From contig BFEA01000174.1 in the NCBI GenBank assembly GCA_003427395.1, forward strand, positions 1,888,625 through 1,927,596: a DNA stretch of 38,972 bases, read 5' to 3'. Positions 18,295 through 28,920 of this stretch are shown piece after piece (the first letter of the stretch is position 1; each line of letters starts with the position of its first letter). Under the pieces are notes generated by a model, which worked only from the letters and a program-made list of their open reading frames with translations, searched no databases and was not told the DNA's origin. This stretch comes from Chara braunii. Lineage: Eukaryota; Streptophyta; Charophyceae; Charales; Characeae. The position numbers were made by a program, and so were the translations under genes.

Positions 18295-19123
18295 TGGTAC
18301 TTGCTGCATCCGCTGATGATGAACGCTGGCAAGATTAAGGCTGACGAGATGAGATTTGGAGTGACCAGGTTGGGGGATGGTGATTAGGTACCTGCACGCG
18401 AGGAGTGTTGAGGAGCTTCATCGAAGGAACATTCACAAGTGAACTGCATCGCCCTCCTAAGCCCTGCATTTGCTTTTTATGAATGAACGAGTGTCATGGT
18501 ACCTTCCCACATCTTGGTGTTGCTGCTGGTGGATAGTACGCTAGGTGACATATCTGAATTTTGTCTTGAGTCAGCATTTGGAAAGACACATGTGTACGAA
18601 GTAAGGTTGTGTCTCAAATAGAAGCTCGACAGTTGGATGTATCACCCGTAAAGTAGGAAGCATGGGAATGAGCGGCAAGCGCTTGTAAAACAACTCGTCT
18701 AACCCTAAGACCAGTACTGATCGGCATGTGACCGAACCAGTGCTGACATAGTGAGGAGCTATAAGTCTTGAGAGCAAACCTTTTGATCCTGGTGGGCACA
18801 ACGTCTGTCTGCGTCGTTAAATAATTCCTAAGGTCTTTGCTGTTTGACCTTAAGTTGCTGGTTGCCCACCAGCCTGACTGCGTAGTGGTAGTGACACTGT
18901 GTGGAGGGTGAGGTCTACGTGGTGAGGAGGTGGAGGGTACATACTTGTGCCTGAAGTAACCATGGATGACTATGCGATGTTCGCAATGTTGACCTTGTCC
19001 GTGTTATGGTGGGGCCATGCGATGTTCGCAATGTTGACCTGAAGTAACCATGGATGACCTTGTACGCGATGTTCGCAATGTTGACCTTCACCGATTTTTG
19101 TTCCCTGTAGGATTCCACCAGAC
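18295..19123 (+). other. E2 untranslated leader with three 21-bp repeats
   Basis: No gene is seen. GCGATGTTCGCAATGTTGACC occurs at 18974, 19019 and 19066, and GAAGTAACCATGGATGAC occurs twice between them (near 18954 and 19041). The repeat is partly palindromic (GCGA-TGT-TCGC). Confidence 0.7.
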
Positions 19124-21090
19124 ATGCGGCATGAGTGCAGCCATGAGGTCTGGTGGGACCACACATCCATGTACAACAGATTAATAGGGCAGAGATCGAT
19201 AGGAAGTTGGCTGGGAAAAAAAAGAAAAGGAGGAGAAAAAGAAAAAACGGAGGAGGAAAAAAATAAATTGGAGGAGGAGAAAAAAAAGATGGAGAAAGAG
19301 ATGAAGAAGAAAAAAAAAAATTGAAAAATGAGTTTGAAGTTGAAGAAGAAGAGGACGAAGGAGGAGGAGGAGGATTGGTGAGAAGACGAGTCCAACCATA
19401 AGGAGAGGAGGTCGCGGAGAGCAGTCATGCTGCGGAGTTGAGACTCCAGCAGGTTGAGGATTTGGACTGGGTGGGGAAATTTGGGTACCGGACAGAGCTT
19501 CCGGAAGAAACTGACGAGGAGAAAGATCGGTTTGTGGCGAAGTTGGCAGCAACTAAGGATCACGAGGAAAGGAAGTTGCTGATTGAGGAGAAGAAGAGTG
19601 CTCAACCAAAAGCTGCTTGCCGCAAAAAGGAAATAATTTGATGAAAAAAAAGGTTGAAGGAGGAAGAGGAGAAACTCCAGGCGTTGCTGAAGGAGCAGAA
19701 AGGGAAACAAGTGGAAACCAAGGAACGCTGGAGCCTTCTTGCCGACACCTTGCTGAATATCACCTTGGGAAGTTAGAACGACACCAGTTGGAGTTTGAGG
19801 GCACCTGGAACAACTACCTTGGTGCGTCATCCAGCCAGGTGGACCATATGGTCCTACAAAATCCACGCCAATTAGAAGATATCTTCACTCAGGAACTCAC
19901 TAACACCATGAGTGCAGTTAAGATAGGTGGTTGTGGCGGGGTTGGAGATGGTGGCAATGATGGGGATCATGACAAGAAAGGGGAAGGTCCTAAAAAGGAT
20001 GGAGAAAATAAAGATGAGGAAGGCAAGTCTGAGGGAGGAGAATGAAGGGAGAAAGAAGATGAAAATAAAACTCATATACTAGGAAAAAGGAGGAGAGCAT
20101 TTTCCATTGGAAGACGACGATGGACGCGTACCTGTATGCATAGTTGATTCTGTATTGGGACCGTGTGCTGATGGCTTCGCTATTTCTTTAGTGAAAGAGG
20201 TCGGATGCACCTCGATGGTGCAATACTCACAACGTACTGGGATTGAGGACTTCTTCAAGGCCTTGAAGGACCACTCGTTGTACGGAGTCCCTCATCCTTA
20301 ACATTAGTGACCGCAAGTGGAAGAGTGCGTCACACTCAAGGGCACTATGGACGAGCTGCTGCAATGTTCGAAACATGGACTGACCCCCGTTCAGATCTTG
20401 AACAATTTCGCAAGAGCGCGAGCAGAGCCCCTCAAGACCCAGTTATATCTCCGTACTGAAGAAGAGGGGATGACCTATGAAAAGTTTAGCAAGAGAGCTA
20501 TATACCATGCCGGGTTTCTGCAGGAGGCAAACTATTGCCAATATTAGAAGGATCTGCAGGTCATTAAGAGGTGGATAAATAGTACCATATAAGAGTACAA
20601 CAAACAAGTAACCCGGGTAGGGGACTATGTGGCAGTTGCAGTTCGTGGGGGAGGGCGACAAGGTAGAGACTGAGGTAGAGGACCCTGAGAACAAGGTGGA
20701 GGTCGAGGACCCGCTGCCCAAGGGGTGGTGGCGACGGTAGCTACTACGTGGGAGGTAGGGGTTATGGTGGCTTGCAAGGTGGTAGAGGTTCTCCCTTTAT
20801 AGAGGGTAGAGGAAGAGTTAGGAATTGGCGGATGTATTCAGCACACCCGGTGATACCTGCAGGCAAACCTTGTCAAGATATGGGTATAGACGAGGATGTC
20901 TGGGAAAACCGACGATAGGCCTGCCAATGTTTTAAATGTGGTGACCCCGACCACATAATTCCCTTTTGTCCAGAGTACAAGTGCCCTAAAAGGGTCCAAC
21001 CAGTAGAGGTTGTAGTTGCCTCTATAGGGACTTCAGATTTAGACAGGAAGAAGCACGTGCTGAAAAGGCACCCTCCTGTCCGAAGATCCC
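19124..21090 (+). pseudogene. E2 gag with CCHC zinc knuckle
   Basis: The N-terminal region is a highly charged Lys/Glu coiled coil (about 19200-19660). It is followed by LEFEGTWNNYLGASSSQ and LTNTMSAV, then capsid-like EECVTLKGTMDELL and EEEGMTYEKFSKRAIYHAGFL (20317-20530), and an Arg/Gly-rich stretch. The zinc knuckle CX2CX4HX4C reads CFKCGDPDHIIPFC, with Cys at 20928, 20937 and 20967 and His at 20952. Stops interrupt the frame: TAG at 20545, TAA at 20590, two TGA near 20670-20690, and TAG at 20916 just before ACQCFKCG. Several frames are needed to read it through. It would package element RNA if intact. Confidence 0.72.
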
Positions 21091-21091
21091 A

Positions 21092-21682
21092 ATGACAAAG
21101 ACTGTTTTAGGCCCCCACCTATCTAGTTGTCTAGAGGTTGCTTGTGTTATGACCTCTCTAGGTGGCTCTCTCACAAACATTTGTGATGAACAAATCACTC
21201 GCCGTCGTGCTTCAGTCGAAATGAAGAAGAAGTCGAAGGGGCAGCTAATAATAGCAGATATAAAGGTGAGTATGGAAAGGATAGGCGCATTAGTGGATAG
21301 TGGGTCAACGCGCAGTTATATGGAGGTGAAGAAGCTCGATGAGCCGGTCATTAGCAAGTTGACCGATAATAGAGAGATGGTAGTATGTGAGTATGTTAAA
21401 GGGGTCAAGGCATACACCGCGTATGCAGGGAGGAAGGTAGAGAAAGTTCTGCAGTCCCTCACACTCTTAGTAGAGGATAGCCTTCCTTTTGACATGATTT
21501 TAGGGACTGATTGGGGCAACGTCGTGTATGCAGACATTAAGATGGGCGAGCATGAGTGCTGGCTGCCCAATCCCACAGAGGGGAAGAAGAAGTTGCGTTT
21601 GTATCATGCATTCGACATAGAGAATAGCTCGTCCCTTTGTTGTATGAGTGCCCCGTGTTACCAGGCACGTGGTCCAGAATGA
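21092..21682 (+). pseudogene. E2 protease region of pol
   Basis: An aspartic protease of the retropepsin type cuts the Gag-Pol precursor. The active site is intact: ALVDSGSTRSYM (near 21290). The second conserved motif, LPFDMILGTDWG, lies at about 21480-21520. Upstream are a basic region and the end of the gag linker. The frame ends at 21682, while RT continues in another frame that overlaps from 21637, so a frameshift separates protease from RT. The ATG at 21092 is simply the first Met in the frame and is probably not a natural start. Confidence 0.75.
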
Positions 21683-22310
21683 CTTCATCGATCGAACAAG
21701 TGTTTGTTGCCTATGTAAGACCGGTTAGTGAGGGTAAAAAGGTGGAATTGCCCATACCACCCAATGTGCAGAGTTTGTTGGACGAGTTTGCTAATGTGGG
21801 AGAGGCCCTAAGTGGAGTAGTCGAGAGGGAAACAAAGCACCGGATAGATATAAAACCCGGTAGCAAGATTCCTAAGGGCCCTATCTATCGGCTGTCTCCC
21901 AAAGAACTTGATGAGTTGCGCAGACAATTAGATGAGATAATCGAAAAAGGGTTGATTAAGCCAAGTTTTTCGCCATATGTTGCACCGGTTTTGTTTGTGC
22001 CAAGGAAAGAAGACAATCTGCTGAATAGAGTGCAGAGTTGCAACTTATTCTCGAAGATAGACTTGAAGTCAGGCGACCATCAAATAGAGGTATTGCCTGA
22101 GGATCAGCACAAGACGGCCTTTAGGACTTGTTATAGCCACTATCAGTTCGTGGGGATGTCGTTTGGGTTGACAAATGCCCCTGCTACTTTCCAGCGTTGC
22201 ACGAGTGAACTCTTCCGCGACTGATTAGACAAATTCGTTGTTGTATATTACATGATATTTTGATTTTCAGCAAATCGCTAGAGAAACACGAACATCACTT
22301 ATGTTTAGTG
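21637..22310 (+). pseudogene. E2 reverse transcriptase, N-terminal part, broken
   Basis: Recognisable RT motifs are EFANVGEALSGVVERETKHRI (connector), GPIYRLSPKELDELRRQLDE, KGLIKPSFSPYVAPVLFVP, FSKIDLKSGDHQI (catalytic Asp kept, usual Tyr changed to Asp) and MSFGLTNAPATFQR. The conserved block between VLFVP and the LLNRV helix (normally containing the IDYR motif) is deleted. A TGA at 22222 stands after LFRD. Beyond it, FVVVY and ILIFSKSLEKHEHH are readable in shifted frames, and the catalytic YLDD box is damaged to a His-Asp form. Similarity ends near 22310, where the insertions begin. Confidence 0.78.
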
Positions 22311-22951
22311 CTAAGCTAGGCTACCAGCCGGGCCGCCCGGGTCACCATATTTTCCCGGACAGCCCGGCCGTGCAAGGACCAGGGAAGGTCCTAGCAAAAA
22401 AACTATAGGTCCTGGCGAGAAAACTATGTTATGCAGAAAAATAAACTGAACAACTTTTGCCTCAGGGTCGCATCGAAATTCTTTTACATATTCCATAGTT
22501 GCGGCGCACCTCGGTGCGCGGATCTGCGCACGTGCGCAGCGCACCGCACAACGCACCGAAGCGCAGCGCACTGGAAAAATTAGGTCAAGAAAAAAAAAAA
22601 AGAATAGGTGTTTTGTAATTTCTTAGGGCCCCCAACTCCGCAAAATTGTTAAACTCACCGCATGAGCTAAGAAACCGGCCGCGCCCCAAGCTCAAAATTT
22701 TCTTTTGGGTAAGGGCTGCCAAATTTCGATTTCCGCAGGCCCTTCCCCCAAAAGTTTCAGAATGGCAAAGCATAAAATACTTTAAAAAATAGGGCTCATT
22801 CCATCTTTTTTTTTTAGGCGGGGTCGGAAAGATGTTCTTCCCGCTCCCTTCTGCAAATCCCACACAGTGGTGGGGTAAGTTCGCAAAAAGGGCCAGTCGC
22901 CTGCTACCAACCTGCCCCGCGAAGCTTCGTAGAGATCACAAGTTACTTTTT

Positions 22952-23323
22952 ACATGGCCAGCCGACCACCAATATATGCGGAAGATTGGCGTTCAGGTCT
23001 GCATGCCGGCAGTTATGGGTTAGGATGATGACGCCCGTGGCTCTCTCGTTTTCTTGTTTCTGTTTTCTTACGAATACGTCCAGTGGGGCCTGCTCCAGTA
23101 CTCACCAAATGCACAAAAGACATAGCATATGGTGGTGTATGGTTCCATGTTTTAGCAGAAGATTCATTCTACTAATATTATATACATTTGGTGATTGGTG
23201 GAGGGAGGCCCTGAGAATCACGTAGAGACATGAACAGGGTCTAGCTGAACTGGTGACCCATAACTGCCGGGCTACAGCCCTGAACTCAAATCCACAACAT
23301 ATATTGGTGGTCTGGCCCCATGG
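22952..23323. mobile_element. MITE-like fold-back element, about 370 bp
   Basis: Imperfect inverted arms of about 70 bp: 22952-23022 (ATGGCC...GACCACCAATATATG...GTTCAGG...CCGGCAGTTATGGG) and 23254-23323 (CCCATAACTGCCGG...CATATATTGGTGGTC...GGCCCCATGG). The core is about 230 bp without coding capacity. It sits inside the larger TIR complex. Confidence 0.65.
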
Positions 23324-23445
23324 CTTTCGTGCATGACGAGGCCATCCTTCTCAGTGAAGCAGCCCTCAATAGCTCCACATGCGTTGTAAGAGCCATTCGT
23401 GGTACCTGCAGGGGCCCTCGAATTGACAGAAAGGGTATCCTTTTT

Positions 23446-23447
<2 letters not shown>

Positions 23448-23494
<47 letters not shown>
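23448..23494. repeat. CT microsatellite
   Basis: About 23 uninterrupted TC/CT units. Frames across it are artefacts. Confidence 0.95.
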
Positions 23495-23497
<3 letters not shown>

Positions 23498-23943
23498 GCC
23501 GTGTCTTTTTTTTTAAGCGTTTTTTTTTTTTTTTTTCCGCGCACATAGCGCACCTCCCTCAGCGCGCGCACTGTGCACAGCGCACGGCGCATAGTGCGCG
23601 CGCTGTCATTCGAGCGCACAGCGCAGTGCGCACCGCCCCGCACCGCACTGTGCACTTGTGCGTCGCAACTATGACATATTTAAAACAAGGTTGTTTTTTC
23701 GGGCACCCGAGCACCCAACTTGTGCCCGGATACACGCCCGGGTGCCCGGCCGGGCATGACCTTCGGGCAGGGTTCCAGGCAGCCCCAGCGCAAAAAAAAA
23801 ACGAAAAAAAGAAAAAAAGAAAAGTTAAAAAATTCTAGAAAAAAATATGTTGTGTAGAATTGAAATACAAACAACTTTTGGCTAAGGGTCACATCAGAAT
23901 TCCTAGCAGAATCGGAGATTAAAAAAAACAACAAAATCACACT

Positions 23944-24871
23944 TGCGAGGCATAGGCCTCGATAAGCCCTACTGGGCCCCTATTTGTCACAGGTCAGCCG
24001 CCCTAAGTGAAGGCAGTCCCGACAGACGACAAGAGGCCTACTTTGGACTACTTCGCAATTGGGGGAAAATTCAGGCAGTTGCGCAGTGCCACTTGGTTGA
24101 AGACGCCCAGGTCCTGGCCTCCTTTTTCGAATGTATCTAAGTCAGGCCCTGGGCGACATACGCAGCACAGACCCAAAGCAGACAGCAGGCAGTTGGGCAC
24201 GGGTAACTGTCGGTGGCCCCGGGCCTGATTCGCTTGGCCTGAGGCTCAGCCTCCCTGGGTAGGGGCCCAACGCAGCCAGGCTGCACGCAAGCAGGCTGGC
24301 CACTTCCATTTAGGAAAGGGCCAGGCCCGGCCAGCCCACGCATTGGACGTTCGGGCACTGGCTGCTTTGTGCGCAAGTGCTGCTGCGCTACCGCCTGCCA
24401 GGCTCACGTGCTCACGGGTGAGCTGGAAGGAGCAGGCAGCCATAGCCGAGCTGCGCTGCCGTATGCTGGATGGGCCACATGGTGGTCCTTGGGTGCAAGT
24501 GATATTTGTGAGTTGGGGAACGAGGTTGTGAGTGATACGAGAGGCATACCTGGTGCTTGACGTGTGCGGCATTGGCCAAGGTCTGCTCGTACTTGGAAAG
24601 CTGTTGACGTCATCAGCGACATTGTAGTCTAGGCTAGATAGGATCTGCCATTCGTAGTCTGGGCGCCGAGCGCCAGATAGGATATCAACATGGGTTCTTC
24701 GTTGATGATGATGAGACTATTCCAGCATTGTCAATTATGAGCTTTTGGTGTGCTCTTATTTGGTGAAACTCGTGATGCAATTCTGCTCTTGGTTTGAGGT
24801 CACGACTATTTGGTCTCATGTGTATGATGCTGTTTGATTGCTGAAGTTCGCTATTGCTCATCTTCCTTGCA
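23944..24871 (+). repeat. E3 5' LTR
   Basis: It starts TGCGAGGCATAGGCC and ends CTTCCTTGCA. It matches 29793-30825 over its whole length, except for a block of about 105 bp present only in the 3' LTR after the CACGGGT motif (24196-24205). Confidence 0.9.
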
Positions 24872-24874
24872 ATT

Positions 24875-24885
24875 TGGTATCGGAG
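24875..24885 (+). other. E3 primer-binding site, variant
   Basis: TGGTATCGGAG lies three bases after the LTR end TGCA. It differs from the usual TGGTATCAGAG by one base, and element E4 has the same variant. Confidence 0.82.
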
Positions 24886-26139
24886 TTGTGGTTCGGTGCG
24901 CTAATTTGGCGCTTATCTTCTGCCTAATGCGGTACATGCACGCGGTGTGTGTGGTGAGCGACCGTGCCGTGGGACGTGTGTAGTGAGGAGGGTGAAGATA
25001 AGTAGGCGACCCAGGTGGAGAGGGGTTCGCCAGGAAGGCTAAGTGGTGATTATTGGGTGTTCGCAGTGTGATGAGAACTATCCGGTGTGTGATTGATGCT
25101 GAGGTGAAACGGTTGTGCGAAGCAGCAATTGGTCATCACAATCAACATCGGGTCATCTGGTGAGAATATCTGTGGTTGGGGGCAACTATTTTGAGGTACG
25201 TTGCACCTAACCTTATCTGCCCTCTTCGACACTTCTTACCGTGAGGATGTGTGTTATGTCTTGAGAGTCCTCTCATGTGAGGAGTCATGTGCGCTCAACC
25301 TTGAGAGTCGTCAATCTTCACGTGGAGCATCTGGAAGGAGAGGGCGGTGCTATCTGAAGGGCCCTGGACGAAGCACTAGGTCACGGTCACCATGCCAACC
25401 CATCGGGAGTAGAGCACGCATGCTTTGTTGCTTTGTCCTTTGTCTGCTCGCTGCGTTGTAGTGGGGTTCTGAAGTGCAGGCCAGCCCTAGGGGACAAACG
25501 AGATTGGGCGTGTATAAATAAGCATCGGCGGGGTACCTTCGATTGGGTGTGATCGTCGTCCTGTCTGCGACGTTAAAGAATTCCCGAGGACTTCGGGGGC
25601 CGTCCATATAAACACCTCCTGATCAACCAATCGGTCAGTGTGAAGCTCGCTGCACGCGAGGATAAATATTGTGCAGGGCTGGCCAGCTCAGCAGGACTCG
25701 GGGCATAGGGGTGGGCCATGTGCACACCTTTAAACACGCACGCTGTCTGGATTGCTCAGGGACATTGACGACAAGAGACATTCAGGAAGAACTGAGGGAG
25801 GGGTAGATTCTAGGTGATAAGTTTGGGCAAGATTCCACTCTGCAAACAGCCCCAACAAGCGATTCTATTTTTACTTTTGATTAGTTAGATGTACAGCCAT
25901 TGACATCTGACAGACAACATAGTTTAGAACTGTTCTTTGTTCATTGTGCTTCTGTTTGCGAACTAGTCGAAGTCGAAGTAGTTTCGTTTGTAGGGACCCG
26001 AGCTTACCTGTTGGACGCAAATGTATATACTCTCTGACACAGGCACCGATTAATTAGTTTAATTATAAGTCGGTTTGTGCACTACGCCACGGTGCATCAA
26101 AGAGTGTCTTAGTGCAGATTGTGTACAGTTCTGTAGCTT
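24886..26139 (+). other. E3 untranslated leader
   Basis: No gene is seen. A TATAAATA word is at 25513-25520 and CTTGAGAGTC occurs twice near 25260 and 25300. The open frames here are short and featureless. Confidence 0.55.
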
Positions 26140-27085
26140 ATGAGCGATAGGGATACCACTAGTGAGGACGATCGGATCTTGTGATCGGCTGGACGCCCGA
26201 TTGCCCACGTGGCATTAGGTCCTGAGGGTGATAGGTTGCTATTCCGCCAGCAAAGGGAGAGGCAGCAGCAGTAGCGGAGAGCTAGGGCAGCAGAGGCCAG
26301 CAGGGCATTCGCAAGCGAAGCCGGAGCTTCAGCAGCCATGGCAGCTGCTGCGCAGCAGAGTTCCCAGGCTAGCAGTTTAGGGACCGTAGGGTCAATGGTC
26401 GTGCAGACCCTGAGTCAGTCCACTGGCATCATGGCAAGCCAGCCATTAGTGTTGACTTCCGATGAGATTGCCATACAGCAGGCAGCACTGCAGGAGGCAC
26501 AACTACAGAAGGTCATAGGAAGTGGAGACAAGCGGACATGAGTGAGTTAGAGGGAATGGACTTGACGCACATGGATGACGATGTGAGGACGTTGCAGACA
26601 ACCCTGCTAGGTGTTGTAGAGATGCAAGACCACCTCACGGCTCTCCTTCAGGACATTTAGCAGAGTCTGGCCTTGCTGGTCGGGCGAGCGTAGGCAGGTC
26701 CATTGCCGTCCGGGCCCGGTGCCTGGCCCGTTGTCCAAACAGTTTCCCTGGCTATGCCGTTAGCAGGAGGGTTCTCAGCAGGTCCTAGTGTATAGGTTCC
26801 TGTATAGACAGTGTTCTCCCAACCTCTATCGCAAGTTCCGTAAGCGGGCAGCCTGTTGTCTCGCAGCCTGCGCAGCCGCAGGGTACACAGCCCCAACAAC
26901 AGCTGGTGCAGCAACCTGCACCACAGGGTCCACAACTGGGAATGGTATAGGTACCGGGACAAAGTCAGTGGGTTCCAAAGACGGCCATCGCTGCTCCTAA
27001 ACCCTTTACATGGAATAAGAGGGGCAAAGACCTCGACACTTGGTTGAGGGAAGTGTTGGTCTACGTAAAGTGCAAACTTACCTTG
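26140..27085 (+). pseudogene. E3 gag, N-terminal half, riddled with stops
   Basis: The ATG at 26140 gives MSDRDTTSEDDRIL. Across frames one can read RLLFRQQRERQQQ, RAFASEAGASAAMAAAAQQ, a helix LEGMDLTHMDDDVRTLQTTLL, a Gln/Pro-rich linker and the capsid start PKPFTWNKRGKDLDTWLREV. Stops occur at 26182 (TGA), 26272, 26658, 26691, 26793, 26805 and 26948 (all TAG) and 26841 (TAA). Each is one C-to-T change from Gln CAG/CAA or Arg CGA. Frameshifts lie near 26540, 26845 and 27080. The capsid then continues in the next entry. Confidence 0.78.
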
Positions 27086-27999
27086 CGCACGAGGAAGTGC
27101 TTGTGGATGCCTCCTATCTAGAGGGGAGTGCAACACGATGGTTGAGTGGTTTAGTGCAACTACAGGGGTACGGTCATGACTTTCACGCTTGGGCGGTCAC
27201 CCAGAAACTAGATGACTTTCTCAAGTTGGTGGAAGACAGGTGGCATGATCCTCAGGAGGCCCAAAAGGCTACTAATGCGATCTTGACACTGCACACGAGG
27301 CAGTTTAAGTCAGTAAGAGAGGCCACTGACACTGTAGAGCGTCTGGTCTGTGTCCCTGGGGTTCGCTATGACCCCCAGGTTTTGCTCACCTTCTACCTGA
27401 GATGCTTTCCTATGCCTCTCATGAATCAGTTGGCAGGTGAGGCCAACATCAACATGCACAACTTCCCATCGTTCAGCAAGAAGGTCCTAGATCTTGAAGC
27501 AAAGATAGGGCACGGTCAGACACCCACGACTGACGGTAGGAAAAAGTCACTGCCTCCCAACTGGAAAGCGAAGGGACGCATCATGTTCGTCGACAACTAT
27601 GTGTCCACCATCGAATTGGACGACGACTTCCAGTCGAGAGTGGGTTCAGAGGCCGGCAGCGCAGTAGCTTCAGGGTGTGGAGTAGTCGCTGTCGTAGCGC
27701 AAAAAGGTAAGGCGACCGATAAACGTCGTGGAGGTTCCCGATCTAGGAGTCAAGTTGACCCCAATGCTCCTCCATGGGAGAAAGCGGGTCTCACTGAGGA
27801 CGTGTGGAGAGATCGGTACAGGCGGCAGGCTTGTACCCGTTGTGGCCAATATGGCCATAACCAATTCAAGTGCCGAAATAAGAAGGTGACCGAAAAGATC
27901 CCGCCTACAATGGGGCAGGCGTTGGGATCCTCCGCTCCCGTTGGCAGCAATGTGGCCAGCAGTTCTGGCATTGCTTCGGGAAACACGTTGGGCCAGTAG
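27040..27999 (+). pseudogene. E3 gag capsid C-terminal part and zinc knuckle
   Basis: A 319-codon open frame. Residues 10-160 are a retrotransposon-type capsid: LAHEEVLVDASYLEGSATRWL, LDDFLKLVEDRWHDPQEAQKA and FYLRCFPMPLMNQL. The zinc knuckle CTRCGQYGHNQFKC (C265, C268, H273, C278) fits CX2CX4HX4C and would bind element RNA. It is preceded by LTEDVWRDRYRRQA and a basic segment (KRRGGSRSRSQ), and followed by a Ser/Gly-rich tail. The Met at 27040 is a frame artefact: the capsid begins upstream in another frame (PKPFTWNKRGKDLDTWL) and is joined by a frameshift near 27080. Confidence 0.85.
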
Positions 28000-28001
28000 G
28001 A

Positions 28002-28379
28002 ATGGTAGCTGTTCCTACTAGGGTGGAGGTGGTGGACACACCCTCACCATCTCGAGAGATGGCCCAAGCTACTGACTCCATTGCCATTCCGCAAACACAT
28101 TCAGACCCATCGAGCCTCTGTTCGATGAATGTGTTTGAGTACTTAGAGGAGCTAGAGGAGGAGTGGTCTAGGTCAGACCCATTAGCTTCTTGGACGACAT
28201 TGGCCAAAACCCCTAAGGGAGAGATGTTCGTCGGTGAGGTAGTCATCGGCGGCCGCAAGGCCGGGGCCTATTATGACACTTGCTCGCCTGAGTCGACCTG
28301 TGCCAACAAACAGCGCATGGTAGTTAATGACTACCTTCATATGTTGAGTGTTGTTTCCCGTACGTGGGAGGGGAATTGA
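28002..28379 (+). pseudogene. E3 gag-protease linker and broken protease
   Basis: The acidic linker NVFEYLEELEEEWSRSDPLASW is followed by GEMFVGEVVIGGRKAGAYYDTCSPEST. In this position other family members have a D-[ST]-G active site; here it reads DTC, so the essential Gly is lost. The frame then ends at 28379, and the downstream part VSDDLPMDILLGMYSL (the second protease motif) is read in another frame. It directly follows gag, as expected for Ty3/gypsy. Confidence 0.72.
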
Positions 28380-28920
28380 GACATCATGTTTCGTACCTAG
28401 TGAGTGATGATCTTCCTATGGATATCCTGCTAGGTATGTACTCCCTCTCCGTTGCACAGCCCCAGTTTGACTGGGACCGAAAAGTGGTCAAACACACTTT
28501 GCCAGGTGGAGGGACCGCCAGATTACATAAGTTCAAAGCTAGTAGTTTGATTGAGTCCCACGGATGCATGTGTGCGGCCGCGTTCTATAATTATTATAAG
28601 CAAAATCCGGAGGAGGGTATGTATCTAGTTTATGTGTCTGCAACAGGCGAGCTGTTGAAAATGCCGCGGAAGATAGAGGGAGTAGTTGCCAAGTACCCTG
28701 ATCTATTTGAAGAGCCTACAGGGGTTGTTGAGAGGGAGGTCGTCCATGCGATAGAGATTATCCCAGGGTCTAGTATCTCAAAGGGTAGGATCTATCGGAT
28801 GTCTCCAGGCGAGCTTGATGAGCTTCACCGGCAACTCAAGGAACTCATAGAGAAGGGTTGGATCCGGCCGAGTGTTTCTCCTTATCGATCTTCAGTCCTA
28901 TTTGTACCGAAGAAGGGCGC
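28364..28920 (+). pseudogene. E3 end of protease and truncated RT fingers
   Basis: It reads LPMDILLGMYSLSVAQPQFDWDRKVV (protease end), a linker, VAKYPDLFEEPTGVVEREVVHAIEI and GRIYRMSPGELDELHRQLKELI, then EKGWIRPSVSPYRSSVLFVPKKG. This is the RT N-terminus up to the fingers. Immediately after VPKKG the sequence jumps to integrase, so the palm with its catalytic Asp residues is absent. Codons from the junction to 29014 in this frame are not native. Confidence 0.8.

Larger units (their letters stand above)
22311..23943. mobile_element. Nested TIR element complex with GCGCAC-rich ends
   Basis: A GCGCAC-rich terminal region on the left (about 22483-22572, starting ACATATTCCATAGTTGCG) recurs inverted on the right (about 23541-23682, ending CGCAACTATGACATATT). 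This suggests a non-autonomous DNA transposon of about 1.2 kb. Outside it, a second motif block (a CCCGGGTGCC-rich stretch, an A-rich stretch, then AACAACTTTTG[CG]CT) occurs in direct orientation at 22318-22482 and 23700-23902. No transposase is seen. Confidence 0.5.

Noticed and set aside
18305-18320. Second hammerhead core (CTGATGATGAA)
   Set aside because: No stem II and no GAAA follow at a usable distance.
23272-23838. Frames across the CT microsatellite and GCGCAC block
   Set aside because: They encode repeat-derived Ser-Leu or Arg-Glu tracts inside a non-coding TIR element.
24137-24622. Ala/Arg/Pro-rich frames in the E3 LTRs
   Set aside because: LTR sequence is not coding. The same frames recur in the second LTR only because the LTRs are duplicates.
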